Shown in pieces: positions 54,640-62,575 of a DNA stretch of 64,000 nt. Source of the DNA: Flavobacterium rakeshii (GTDB taxonomy: Bacteria; Bacteroidota; Bacteroidia; Flavobacteriales; Flavobacteriaceae); contig NZ_WOWP01000045.1 in NCBI RefSeq assembly GCF_009741375.1, positions 62,001-126,000 on the forward strand. Direction: 5' to 3'. Numbering within the stretch: the stretch's first letter is position 1; every line of letters starts with the position of its first letter. The notes below the pieces were generated by a model. That model ran no database searches, was not told where the DNA came from, and saw nothing but the letters and a program-made list of their open reading frames with translations. A program made the position numbers and the translations under genes.

Positions 54640-56949
54640 CTAAACAACTTCTATAACTTCTTTTCGCAACTGGTTTGCCGCACTTACCATATTTACCAGT
54701 GCAGCCCTTGTTTCTTCCCAATGGCGTGTTTTTAATCCGCAATCAGGGTTAACCCATAGCTGCTCTGCCGGCAATACGGTAGCTGCCTTTTCCAGCAGGC
54801 TTACCATTTCTTTTTTAGACGGTACCCTTGGTGAATGTATATCATACACTCCGGGCCCTATATCATTAGGGTAATTAAATTCGGCAAAGGCATCCAGTAA
54901 TTCCATTTGTGAACGCGAACATTCTATAGTAATCACATCGGCATCCATATCGGCTATATCTTCAATAATATCATTAAATTCAGAATAGCACATATGGGTA
55001 TGTATCTGGGTACTATCGGCTACTCCACAAGACGATATTTTAAATGCTTTTATTGCCCAGTTAAGGTATTCAGCCCAATTCTCCTTACGCAAAGGCAGCC
55101 CTTCACGAATTGCCGGTTCATCTATCTGGATGATTTTAATACCTTCTTTTTCCAAATCGCAAACCTCATCACGAATAGCAAGGGCTATTTGCGTACAGGT
55201 TTCATAACGTGGCTGATCGTCTCTCACAAAAGACCATTGTAGTATAGTAACCGGTCCTGTTAGCATGCCTTTTACTTTCTTTTCGGTTAATGACTGAGCG
55301 TATTTTGTCCAGCACACCGTCATGGCCTGTGGCCTGCTCACATCACCATAAATAACCGGAGGTTTTACACATCGGCTACCATAACTCTGTACCCATCCGT
55401 TTTTGGTAAATACAAAACCTGAAAGCTGTTCTCCAAAGTACTCCACCATATCGTTACGTTCAAATTCACCATGTACCAGCACATCAATACCGGTCTCCTC
55501 CTGAAAGCGGATGGTTTCTTCGGTTTCTTTTCTTAACAGTTCCTCATATTGTTTTTTGGTTAGATCTCCCCTTTTATATTTTGCTCTCCAAGAGCGCACC
55601 TCGGTAGTTTGAGGGAACGAACCAATAGTCGTCGTTGGGAATAATGGCAGGTTAAGTTCCTTTACCTGTAGTGCTTTACGAATCTCAAATGCGCTTTGCC
55701 TTTGGCTATCAGCATCTTCAATATTTAAAACCCTTTGCTTTACTTCCTGATTATGGATAAGCGTAGAATCTTTACGCCTTTTATTAATCTCAATATTATC
55801 CTCAAGCTTTTTAGCTGCCTGTGTAATATTCTCACTGTTGGCAAGTTGTTTTATAATCACAACCTCATCCAGTTTTTGTTTGGCAAAAGCCAACCATTGT
55901 TTAATTTCGGGAGTCAGTACTTCCTCGTTGGTTTCGGCATCAAGATCACACGGTACATGCAGTAACGAACAAGACGGAGCTATAAGTATCCTCTCCTTAC
56001 CTATTTTCTTTACCGCTTTGTAAATGGTTTGTAATGATTGCAGGTAATTATTTTTCCAGATATTACGACCATCTATAACTCCCAATGATAAACTCAATGT
56101 TTCGGGAATAGCCAGCAGTACAGGGTCCAGTTGTTCCGGATTACGAACCAAATCCAAATGAAGCACATTTACCGGAAGTGATATCGCTAAATCTGTGTTT
56201 TTATTGAGTCCTTCAAAGTAGGTTGCCACCACTATTTTAAGTTCAGGACATGCCTCACTAAGCTGGTCGTAAGTATATTTTATAGCCTGCTTTTCCTCTT
56301 CGTTAATATCCAGTACCAGGAAGGGCTCATCCAGTTGTACCCATTCGGCACCATTAGCTACTAATTCCTTTATTATTTCGATATAAACAGGTATAAGCCT
56401 GTCTAAAAGTTCCAACCTGTTAAAGCCTTCCTCTTTCTCCTTACCTAAAAGCAAATAAGAAACAGGAGCAATAAGTACCGGTTTAGGCTGTATCCCCAAC
56501 TCCTTAGCTTCAATAAACTCTTCAATTATTTTTTTAGAATAGAAACTAAACTCCTGATCTTTATAAAACTCCGGTACTATATAATGGTAGTTGGTATCAA
56601 ACCATTTTGTCATTTCCATTGCGGTAATGTCCTTCCCGTCTTTTTGATACCCGCGTGCCATAGCAAAATAAATATCTAAGGAATTAGTAAGTCCTGATTC
56701 CTTATACCTGTTTGGTATTGCCCCAAGGGTTAACGATAAATCCAATACCTGATCGTAAAACGAAAAATCATTACACGGAATAATATCTATCCCGGCTTCC
56801 TGCTGTAGTTTCAGGTTTTGAATTCTTATTTGTTTACCCGCTTCCAGTAAATCATCTAAAGTTATTTTTTGTGCCCAATAATTCTCACTTGCTTTTTTCA
56901 ATTCGCGGTTGCTTCCTATTCTCGGATAGCCAAGGTTGGTTATAAGCAT
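54640..56949 (-). CDS. metE: Cobalamin-independent methionine synthase
   Basis: 769 residues. It transfers methyl from methyltetrahydrofolate polyglutamate to homocysteine. The N-terminus LGYPRIGSNRELKKASENYW is diagnostic, as are FPTTTIGSFPQTTEVRSWRAKYKRG, VHGEFERNDMVEYFGEQL and IDEPAIREGLPLR. Zinc ligands lie in IHTHMCYSEF (His and Cys) and VNPDCGLKTR (Cys). The length is normal. A divergent Lrp-family gene starts 167 bases away and is a candidate regulator. I looked for a SAM riboswitch in the 5' gap and see none. Confidence 0.97.
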   Translation of the reverse strand: MLITNLGYPRIGSNRELKKASENYWAQKITLDDLLEAGKQIRIQNLKLQQEAGIDIIPCNDFSFYDQVLDLSLTLGAIPNRYKESGLTNSLDIYFAMARGYQKDGKDITAMEMTKWFDTNYHYIVPEFYKDQEFSFYSKKIIEEFIEAKELGIQPKPVLIAPVSYLLLGKEKEEGFNRLELLDRLIPVYIEIIKELVANGAEWVQLDEPFLVLDINEEEKQAIKYTYDQLSEACPELKIVVATYFEGLNKNTDLAISLPVNVLHLDLVRNPEQLDPVLLAIPETLSLSLGVIDGRNIWKNNYLQSLQTIYKAVKKIGKERILIAPSCSLLHVPCDLDAETNEEVLTPEIKQWLAFAKQKLDEVVIIKQLANSENITQAAKKLEDNIEINKRRKDSTLIHNQEVKQRVLNIEDADSQRQSAFEIRKALQVKELNLPLFPTTTIGSFPQTTEVRSWRAKYKRGDLTKKQYEELLRKETEETIRFQEETGIDVLVHGEFERNDMVEYFGEQLSGFVFTKNGWVQSYGSRCVKPPVIYGDVSRPQAMTVCWTKYAQSLTEKKVKGMLTGPVTILQWSFVRDDQPRYETCTQIALAIRDEVCDLEKEGIKIIQIDEPAIREGLPLRKENWAEYLNWAIKAFKISSCGVADSTQIHTHMCYSEFNDIIEDIADMDADVITIECSRSQMELLDAFAEFNYPNDIGPGVYDIHSPRVPSKKEMVSLLEKAATVLPAEQLWVNPDCGLKTRHWEETRAALVNMVSAANQLRKEVIEVV

Positions 56950-56984
56950 ATCTGAATACTATTTTTAAAGATTTAAATTCTTTA

Positions 56985-56992
56985 CAAATATA
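56985..56992 (-). promoter_or_regulatory. -7 promoter element TATATTTG of metE
   Basis: An exact TAnnTTTG match on the minus strand 35 bases upstream of the metE ATG. A -33 TTTG is not evident at 17-22 bases, which may mean an activator is needed. Confidence 0.45.
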
Positions 56993-57064
56993 CTTTTACA
57001 AAATAATAAACTTAAACAAGAGTATTAATTAAGAAAATAAACCTATATAAAAGATATAAACAAC

Positions 57065-57072
57065 TATATTTG
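57065..57072 (+). promoter_or_regulatory. -7 promoter element TATATTTG of the Lrp gene
   Basis: Exact TAnnTTTG match 43 bases upstream of the lrp-like ATG. The same octamer serves the divergent metE, with the two boxes facing away from each other across the shared gap. Confidence 0.45.
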
Positions 57073-57115
57073 CTGTATAAACCTTAATTTTTAACCTCAA
57101 ACAGAATATAATTCT

Positions 57116-57586
57116 ATGGAACTACTTGATGAGACCGACTTAAAGCTGCTTAAAATACTACATGAAAACTCCAGTTACACCACAAAAGAGCTTGCACAGA
57201 TGGTAAACCTATCTCCGTCTCCTGTTTTTGAAAGGGTAAAAAAACTGGAGAAAAACGGTTATATCAAAAAATATATCGCCATACTGGATGCCGAAAAACT
57301 AAATCAGGGATTTGCTGTTTTTACCAATATAAAACTGAAACAGCACGATCGTAGTATAGGTCATAAATTTGTGGAGGATATAATGAATATTGAAGAAGTT
57401 ATTGAATGTTATAACATATCGGGCGATTATGACTTTCTCCTAAAAGTAATTGTGAGAGACATGAAGCACTATCAGGACTTTGTATTCAATAAACTGGGAT
57501 CGGTAAAAAGCATAGGCAGCACCCACAGTATGTTTGTAATGTCGGAAATAAAAAACTCCTATGGTGCAGGTGTACCGTTAAACTAA
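57116..57586 (+). CDS. Lrp/AsnC-family transcriptional regulator
   Basis: 156 residues. N-terminal HTH is typical: DLKLLKILHENSSYTTKELAQMVNLSPSPVFERVKKLEKNGYIKKYIAILD. The C-terminal RAM/ligand-binding ferredoxin-like domain includes VIECYNISGDYDFLLKVIVRDM and KSIGSTHSMFVMSEIK. Members form octamers that respond to amino acids. Divergent placement beside metE makes sulfur-amino-acid control (methionine) a natural guess, though leucine or another effector is possible. Confidence 0.92.
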   Translation: MELLDETDLKLLKILHENSSYTTKELAQMVNLSPSPVFERVKKLEKNGYIKKYIAILDAEKLNQGFAVFTNIKLKQHDRSIGHKFVEDIMNIEEVIECYNISGDYDFLLKVIVRDMKHYQDFVFNKLGSVKSIGSTHSMFVMSEIKNSYGAGVPLN

Positions 57587-57608
57587 TAGAGATTCTTCTT
57601 TATTGGTT

Positions 57609-58373
57609 TTATAGCTTATTTATAAATAGTACTGATTTTCCCAGCACTTCTTGAGGAGCTTCCTTATGAGGCGTATGCCCTATTGCAGGAATAATAAGTT
57701 TTTCCCTTCTACCCGATACCTGATTTATAATCCCTTCAAGCTGTGCCATACTTCCAAACTCATCATTCTCTCCCTGTATTACCATTACCGGGCACGTTAT
57801 TTTTGACAGGAAATGCTCAATATTCCAGTCACGAAAAGTATCACTTAACCAAACAGTATTCCAGGCCATAAAAACAGCATCGGTTTTATCACCGTGGTAT
57901 TTTTGTAAACGTTCCTTTAAATTGGTTGTTTTGTAAGCTACTTCAGCTTCCCTAATACCTTTAAGTGTAATATCTTCCACAAAAATATGAGCGCCTTCTA
58001 CTATTACCCCTTTAATTAATTCAGGATATTTAGCTGCCGTAATCAATGAAATAGAGGCTCCGTCACTATGCCCGAAAAGTATAACCTCTTTAAGTTGCAG
58101 TAGTTTAATCAATTCATTTAGAACATCAGCTTCCTTTTCCAAATAATCATTATCCCTTTCTATAGTTATGAAAGGGGCTGACTCCCCATATCCCAACCTG
58201 TCATACACCAATATATTGCTATTTGTAAGTTCTCCTAGCTCTTCGGGGAAATCCCTCCAAAGTTTTATACATCCTAACGAGTCATGCAGAAAAATAATGG
58301 TAGGTCTGCCATCCTTTTCCTTAGTATGATAAATTTTTAATAATTGGTTGTTAATGGTTATATCGCTGTACAT
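57609..58373 (-). CDS. Alpha/beta hydrolase
   Basis: 254 residues, cytoplasmic alpha/beta hydrolase fold. Oxyanion motif FLHDSLG, nucleophile elbow Gly-His-Ser-Asp-Gly (ILFGHSDGASISL), Asp in VIQGENDEFGS and catalytic His in IPAIGHTPHKEAPQ. This makes a complete Ser-Asp-His triad. The cap region is short. It could be an esterase, a lactonase or a haloperoxidase-like enzyme; the substrate is not readable. It is preceded by a terminator that separates it from the FGE-like gene upstream. Confidence 0.85.
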   Translation of the reverse strand: MYSDITINNQLLKIYHTKEKDGRPTIIFLHDSLGCIKLWRDFPEELGELTNSNILVYDRLGYGESAPFITIERDNDYLEKEADVLNELIKLLQLKEVILFGHSDGASISLITAAKYPELIKGVIVEGAHIFVEDITLKGIREAEVAYKTTNLKERLQKYHGDKTDAVFMAWNTVWLSDTFRDWNIEHFLSKITCPVMVIQGENDEFGSMAQLEGIINQVSGRREKLIIPAIGHTPHKEAPQEVLGKSVLFINKL

Positions 58374-58385
58374 AAAAATAAAAAA

Positions 58386-58406
58386 GCCTGTAATAGTATT
58401 ACAGGC
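58386..58406 (-). terminator. Terminator after the FGE-like gene
   Basis: GCCTGTAATA (58386-58395) and TATTACAGGC (58397-58406) form a near-perfect hairpin, followed on the minus strand by TTTTTTATTTTT. It falls 24 bases after the FGE-like gene stop codon. Confidence 0.85.
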
Positions 58407-58430
58407 ATAAAAGTAATTATATTTCTTTAT

Positions 58431-59519
58431 TTACTCAATGTCTTTCACACAACGGAAGCCCACATGCTCCTGCCCACTGTCTTCAGAGTTTGCCATACGG
58501 GCATCGGGCCTGTAACTGGAGCAGTATTGTTCACTACACAAAAACGACCCTCCTTTTATAACCCTTTTTGGAGTATAAGGCTCATTAGGATCATAACTAT
58601 CTTTAGGCCCTGTAGGGTTACGGCAGCAACTATCATCTCCTTTTTTGTATGACGAATAAGTATCAGGCCTGTACCAGTCACTGGTTAATTCCCATACATT
58701 ACCAATCATATCATAAAGTCCGTAAGCATTAGCAGGGAAACTTTTTACCGGAGCTAGTGTATTAAAACCATCGGCATTGGTATTATTATAAGGAAAATCC
58801 CCCTGAAAGAAATTGGCCATATATACACCTCCCGGATTAAGTTCACTACCCCATGCATAATTAGCATCTTTATTACCGGCTTGGGCTGCATATTCCCATT
58901 CGGCTTCGGTAGGCAGTCTTTTACCTGCCCATTCGGCATAAGCCACAGCATCGCTGTAAGCTATCTGCACAACAGGATAATTGTCTTTTCCTTCAATATT
59001 GGTGTTTGGTCCTTCAGGATGTTTCCAGTTTGCTCCCGGTATCCACGACCACCATAATGTATAATCATTTAGAGGAACCGGCTTAGATGGTGGTGTAAAA
59101 ACCAGTGAACCCGGCACCAGTAACGAATCATGTGGTTTTGGCGTTCCCGGAGGCACCTGTTTTTTTAGATCTTCCCAGTCTATTTCCCTCTCGGCAATTG
59201 TTTTATATCCGGTAGCCTTCACAAAAGCTGCAAACTGCGCGTTGGTAACCTCGGTTTCATCAATCCAAAAACCTTTAACCTCAGTAAGTACGGCGGGACC
59301 TTCTGTTTGTCGGGAATCGGTATTGTTATTACCTAACATAAAACGACCTCCCTTTATCCATACCATTCCTTTTGGGTTTACTGTAGGTACGGCCTCAATT
59401 AAACTATCACTACTATTTGCTATAGCACTAACTTCAGATGAGTTTTCGTCCTGCTTTCCGGTATCCTTACAGGAAAGCAGGACTATACTTAAAGCCGCAA
59501 TTATATATTTTATCTTCAT
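58431..59519 (-). CDS. Formylglycine-generating-enzyme-like lipoprotein (SUMF1 family)
   Basis: 362 residues with a lipobox (IIAALSIVLLSCKD) for export and anchoring. The body is a complete C-type-lectin-like SUMF1/FGE domain: GMVWIKGGRFMLGNNN, WIDETEVTNAQFAAFVKATGY, YPVVQIAYSDAVAYAEWAGKRLPTEAEWEYAAQ, GLYDMIGNVWELTSDWY. In KGGSFLCSEQYCSSYR, Cys328 and Cys333 have the five-residue spacing of the copper-binding catalytic Cys pair of true FGEs. So it may oxidise Cys to formylglycine in exported sulfatases, unlike the related gliding protein GldK/GldJ type which lack them. No sulfatase gene is visible in the window. It appears monocistronic. Confidence 0.9.
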   Translation of the reverse strand: MKIKYIIAALSIVLLSCKDTGKQDENSSEVSAIANSSDSLIEAVPTVNPKGMVWIKGGRFMLGNNNTDSRQTEGPAVLTEVKGFWIDETEVTNAQFAAFVKATGYKTIAEREIDWEDLKKQVPPGTPKPHDSLLVPGSLVFTPPSKPVPLNDYTLWWSWIPGANWKHPEGPNTNIEGKDNYPVVQIAYSDAVAYAEWAGKRLPTEAEWEYAAQAGNKDANYAWGSELNPGGVYMANFFQGDFPYNNTNADGFNTLAPVKSFPANAYGLYDMIGNVWELTSDWYRPDTYSSYKKGDDSCCRNPTGPKDSYDPNEPYTPKRVIKGGSFLCSEQYCSSYRPDARMANSEDSGQEHVGFRCVKDIE

Positions 59520-59718
59520 TTATTTAGTGGTTTGGTTGGTTTATAGTAGGTGAAGTGAACATTATTTAATTGCATTTAAACAATATTCATCATCTATTTC
59601 AACTAAAGTTAAGATTATTTTTTTACTTTCATAAAAGCATAACAGTAAATTATTCCCCTACTTACTTTTTTTAAGAAAGGGATTGTTAAAAATATTTTTA
59701 ATTACTTTAGTACAGGGC

Positions 59719-59749
59719 TTGGTTACTTTACTACAAAAAAGTAATTTTG
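59719..59749 (+). promoter_or_regulatory. Promoter (TTG-N20-TAATTTTG) of the unknown gene at 59783
   Basis: TAATTTTG (59742-59749) is an exact -7 match and TTG is at 59719-59721 with a 20-base spacer. The predicted RNA start near 59756 is consistent with a start codon at 59783 and not with the TTG at 59747. Confidence 0.6.
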
Positions 59750-59782
59750 GTCCATTGTATAACCACAACCAAAACCACATTT

Positions 59783-60388
59783 ATGGCAACAATTAACTCG
59801 TTAGGTGATGTACAAAGATGCATCAAGAAATGGCAATCAATTTTAACTAATGAAACAGAGGTAATGAACTGTTTTAATCAAGGAAATTCTATTAATTACG
59901 TAAACAAGTACGACTTTGCACAGCTTGGCAATACCAACTTACACGTATATCCAGGTGTAGATACTGACGGAAAATTTTACATGTTTTTACTCCCTGCTGC
60001 ACTTGATGTGCCAAACGTAAGCAGTATACAGTTTAGCGCTTTCACAGTATGTAAAGTAGAACCTAACCTTGGTGACTCAAATCAAATCCCAACACAGGAA
60101 GCTATTTTAAGAATAGATACCTGGAAAAAAGATTATGGTGCCTGGACAAAAAATCAAATTCAAAAAAAATCGGTTACAGGAGGTATATTTGAGGCTTTCC
60201 ATATGCCTGCATCATACATGATTCAGAGTGACAAATATATTACTTACTTAGGCTTACAAACAGATGCAAGTGCAGCTACCGGCTTAACTGCCGATCTTAT
60301 TACTACAGATATAAAGTATGCTAACGTATACTATGATACTGTAATGCCGGTACCGCCTTTTGATAAAATCAATTTCAACCTATTATAG
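59783..60388 (+). CDS. Hypothetical protein (201 aa), first gene of a sensor-kinase cluster
   Basis: I do not recognise this protein. It has 201 residues from ATG at 59783, with no signal peptide or membrane helix and a soluble, mixed alpha/beta composition (ATINSLGDVQRCIKKWQS at the start, then LGNTNLHVYPGVDTDGKFYMFLLPAALD, ending PVPPFDKINFNLL). Its own promoter is good. The next gene, a membrane protein, starts 15 bases downstream on the same strand and is followed by a kinase and regulator, so it may be co-transcribed and could be a signal-related or effector protein. No homologous family comes to mind. Confidence 0.7.
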   Translation: MATINSLGDVQRCIKKWQSILTNETEVMNCFNQGNSINYVNKYDFAQLGNTNLHVYPGVDTDGKFYMFLLPAALDVPNVSSIQFSAFTVCKVEPNLGDSNQIPTQEAILRIDTWKKDYGAWTKNQIQKKSVTGGIFEAFHMPASYMIQSDKYITYLGLQTDASAATGLTADLITTDIKYANVYYDTVMPVPPFDKINFNLL

Positions 60389-60403
60389 AACATATAGGCT
60401 TTT

Positions 60404-61069
60404 ATGACTTTTTACGAACTCTTAAAACTATTTACATATATAAGTCCTTTTCTTATAGGTACTACAATAGTTATAGGGATATGTTATTTTAAGTTCATAA
60501 AAAGAGAATATCAATTACTCCTACTATATTTAAGTATTTGTCTTATTTCAGATATTATAAGCCGTATAATAGGAGTAATTTATAATAATAATCTAATAAT
60601 TATTGTTATTTTTAGTTTCTTTGAACTATTGTTTTTCTCAATATACTATCAGCTTGCCTTTTTTAAACGGAAAATTTGGGTCTACACACTAATAGCAACT
60701 GTAGCTCTTATATATATTGCATGGGAAATAGTAGATCTTTGGAATGTACCGCCAAGTGAGTTTCAATCGTATTCCAGAGTAATTAGTGCATTTTTTATAA
60801 TAGCAATAGCAATTAATTACCTTTTTGAAAAAATTGAGGAAAAACAAAAACAAAGCAGTTTAATCAAATTAAATTATGCTTTTATTATTTTTTACTCACT
60901 ACACCTTATATTTTTTCTCCCAATTAACTTTTTAATTAATGTTCCTTCATCAATAAAATATTATTTCTGGAGTGCTAACTTATTGTTAACACTAACATTT
61001 TATGTATATTTAGGCAGAGAGATATGGAGAAATGGCTTGACCCAAAAACGATTGCACTCTGGATTATAA
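60404..61069 (+). CDS. Seven-helix integral membrane protein, hypothetical
   Basis: 221 residues. Six or seven hydrophobic helices fill the sequence: LFTYISPFLIGTTIVIGICYF, YQLLLLYLSICLISDIISRIIGVIY, LIIIVIFSFFELLFFSIYYQLAFF, WVYTLIATVALIYIAWEIV, VISAFFIIAIAINYLF, LNYAFIIFYSLHLIFFLPINFLI, and ANLLLTLTFYVYLGREIW. No catalytic motif is visible. Its 3' end overlaps the histidine kinase gene by 46 bases in a different frame, so production of the two is coupled. It may act as the membrane sensor for the kinase, which has only one helix of its own; this is inferred. Confidence 0.75.
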   Translation: MTFYELLKLFTYISPFLIGTTIVIGICYFKFIKREYQLLLLYLSICLISDIISRIIGVIYNNNLIIIVIFSFFELLFFSIYYQLAFFKRKIWVYTLIATVALIYIAWEIVDLWNVPPSEFQSYSRVISAFFIIAIAINYLFEKIEEKQKQSSLIKLNYAFIIFYSLHLIFFLPINFLINVPSSIKYYFWSANLLLTLTFYVYLGREIWRNGLTQKRLHSGL

Positions 61070-61794
61070 TTGTTCTTGCAGTTATATCCCTTTTGGCAAT
61101 TTCATTTATCAGACTTGTAAGAATTAATTTTAGACGTATGGTAGAACAACGCCTGAAAGAATCACGCATGCAGTTAGAACACCAAAAACAATTACTTGAA
61201 ACCAGTGTGGTTGCACAGGAACAAGAAAGAACACGCATCGCTGCAGATTTGCATGATTCACTTATAGGTAAGCTAACCGTACTACGCCTAAAGAACCAAA
61301 CCCAGTGTGATATTCAGGATATAGACCACTTACTGGGAGAAAGTATTGCTGAGGCAAGAAGAATATCGCACGATTTGAGTCCGCCAATGTTAGATCATGC
61401 CACACTGTATGAGCTTTTAAAAAACACCGTTGCTCCCTGGAAAGAACAGTTTAAGGTTCATTTCCACAAAAGCATTAATCAGGAAACAGAAGTTCCCGTT
61501 GATTTAAAAATACAGATAATACGTATTGTACAGGAAATAATAATCAATACTCATAAGCACGCCGAAGCCTCTGATATATTTATTAATTTGAGGATTTCAA
61601 AAAAACATCTTGCAGTATCTGTAAGAGACAACGGTAAAGGCTTTGATATTAATAAAGGTAAAAAAGGTATCGGCCTTAAAAATATTGAATTAAGAATGCT
61701 TTACCTGAAAGGAAAATATAAAATCAAATCGGGAAATAAGGGGACAACAACCATTATTGCTCTAAACCTTACAAACTTTATATCCAATGAGTAA
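61024..61794 (+). CDS. HisKA_3-type sensor histidine kinase
   Basis: 256 residues. One N-terminal transmembrane helix (IALWIIIVLAVISLLAISFI), a coiled coil, and the dimerisation/phosphoacceptor domain of the NarX/DegS type, with phospho-His77 in ERTRIAADLHDSLIGKL. The HATPase_c domain has IINTHKHAEASD (N box), VRDNGKGFDI (G1) and KGIGLKNIELRM (G2). There is no periplasmic sensor domain, so the signal must come from a partner, possibly the overlapping membrane protein. It overlaps the response regulator by eight bases. Confidence 0.92.
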   Translation: MEKWLDPKTIALWIIIVLAVISLLAISFIRLVRINFRRMVEQRLKESRMQLEHQKQLLETSVVAQEQERTRIAADLHDSLIGKLTVLRLKNQTQCDIQDIDHLLGESIAEARRISHDLSPPMLDHATLYELLKNTVAPWKEQFKVHFHKSINQETEVPVDLKIQIIRIVQEIIINTHKHAEASDIFINLRISKKHLAVSVRDNGKGFDINKGKKGIGLKNIELRMLYLKGKYKIKSGNKGTTTIIALNLTNFISNE

Positions 61795-62458
61795 AAAACT
61801 GATTGCCATTACCGACGATGATAACCTTATCACCACACTCCTTAAAGATTATTTAGACAGTATAGAAAACTATAAAGTACTCCTTACAGCATCTAACGGT
61901 CTGGACCTGATTGAAAAACTTAACGCGTCGGACATACTTCCTGACATCCTGCTTCTTGATCTTAAAATGAAAGAAATGGATGGTGTGGAAACTACCGAAT
62001 ATCTTAAAAACAATTTCCCTACCATAAAAATCATTATAATATCATCTCATTACCAAAGTTCATTTTTAGGGTTTATGTTTAAAACAGGAGCATCTGCATT
62101 TGTACCTAAAGGTATTTCTCCTGTGGTATTAAAACAGGTAATAGATAAGGTATATGACTCTGGCGTTTACTTCATGGAAGACCAGATTGAAAGCGTTAGG
62201 GAACAAATATCTTCAAAAGCACCTAAGCCTGAACTTAGTGATGATACTGATCTTTCTGAACGTGAAATGGAAGTACTAAAACTTATTTGCCTGCAAAAAA
62301 CTGCAAAAGAAATAGGTGAAACACTTTTTATTACCACAAGAACAGTTGAAGGGCACCGAAACAACCTGTTTACCAAAACAGGTGCAAAAAACATTGCCGG
62401 ACTGGTAATATTTGCCATAAAACATAATGTTATAGACGTAAATAACCTTGTTTTATAA
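61787..62458 (+). CDS. NarL/FixJ-family response regulator
   Basis: 223 residues. N-terminal receiver with acidic pair at Asp10-Asp12, phospho-acceptor Asp58 (ILLLDLKMKEMDG), a Ser in IIIISSHYQS, and Lys in AFVPKGISP. The C-terminal LuxR-type HTH is standard: LSEREMEVLKLICLQKTAKEIGETLFITTRTVEGHRNNLF. It pairs with the kinase upstream. The region just after its stop carries two ACAGGTAAAA repeats upstream of an amine oxidase gene, which may be its binding sites. Confidence 0.94.
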   Translation: MSKKLIAITDDDNLITTLLKDYLDSIENYKVLLTASNGLDLIEKLNASDILPDILLLDLKMKEMDGVETTEYLKNNFPTIKIIIISSHYQSSFLGFMFKTGASAFVPKGISPVVLKQVIDKVYDSGVYFMEDQIESVREQISSKAPKPELSDDTDLSEREMEVLKLICLQKTAKEIGETLFITTRTVEGHRNNLFTKTGAKNIAGLVIFAIKHNVIDVNNLVL

Positions 62459-62460
62459 AC

Positions 62461-62497
62461 ACAGGTAAAAATACGTGTTTTGTTAAAACAGGTAAAA
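62461..62497 (+). promoter_or_regulatory. Two direct repeats ACAGGTAAAA upstream of the amine oxidase gene
   Basis: ACAGGTAAAA occurs at 62461-62470 and again at 62488-62497, 27 bases apart, in the 117-base gap between the response regulator and the amine oxidase gene. Related ACCTGTTTTTAC and CAGGTA-N4-TACCTG elements stand before the carbamoyltransferase gene at 35841-35872. A shared regulator, perhaps the NarL-type one encoded just upstream, is possible. Confidence 0.35.
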
Positions 62498-62575
62498 TCA
62501 TCCTAACTTAACAAGTATATGTAAAGTACTTTGGTAGCTGAAAATAAGCAGCTTAACCAACTAAATATTTTACAT

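Noticed and set aside
56950..57115. Possible SAM or other riboswitch before metE
   Set aside because: The gap is short and A/T-rich, with no conserved aptamer segments or strong hairpins. Only promoter boxes can be supported.
59747..59782. TTG start extending the unknown protein by twelve residues
   Set aside because: The TTG lies within the exact -7 element TAATTTTG, and the added residues look untranslated.
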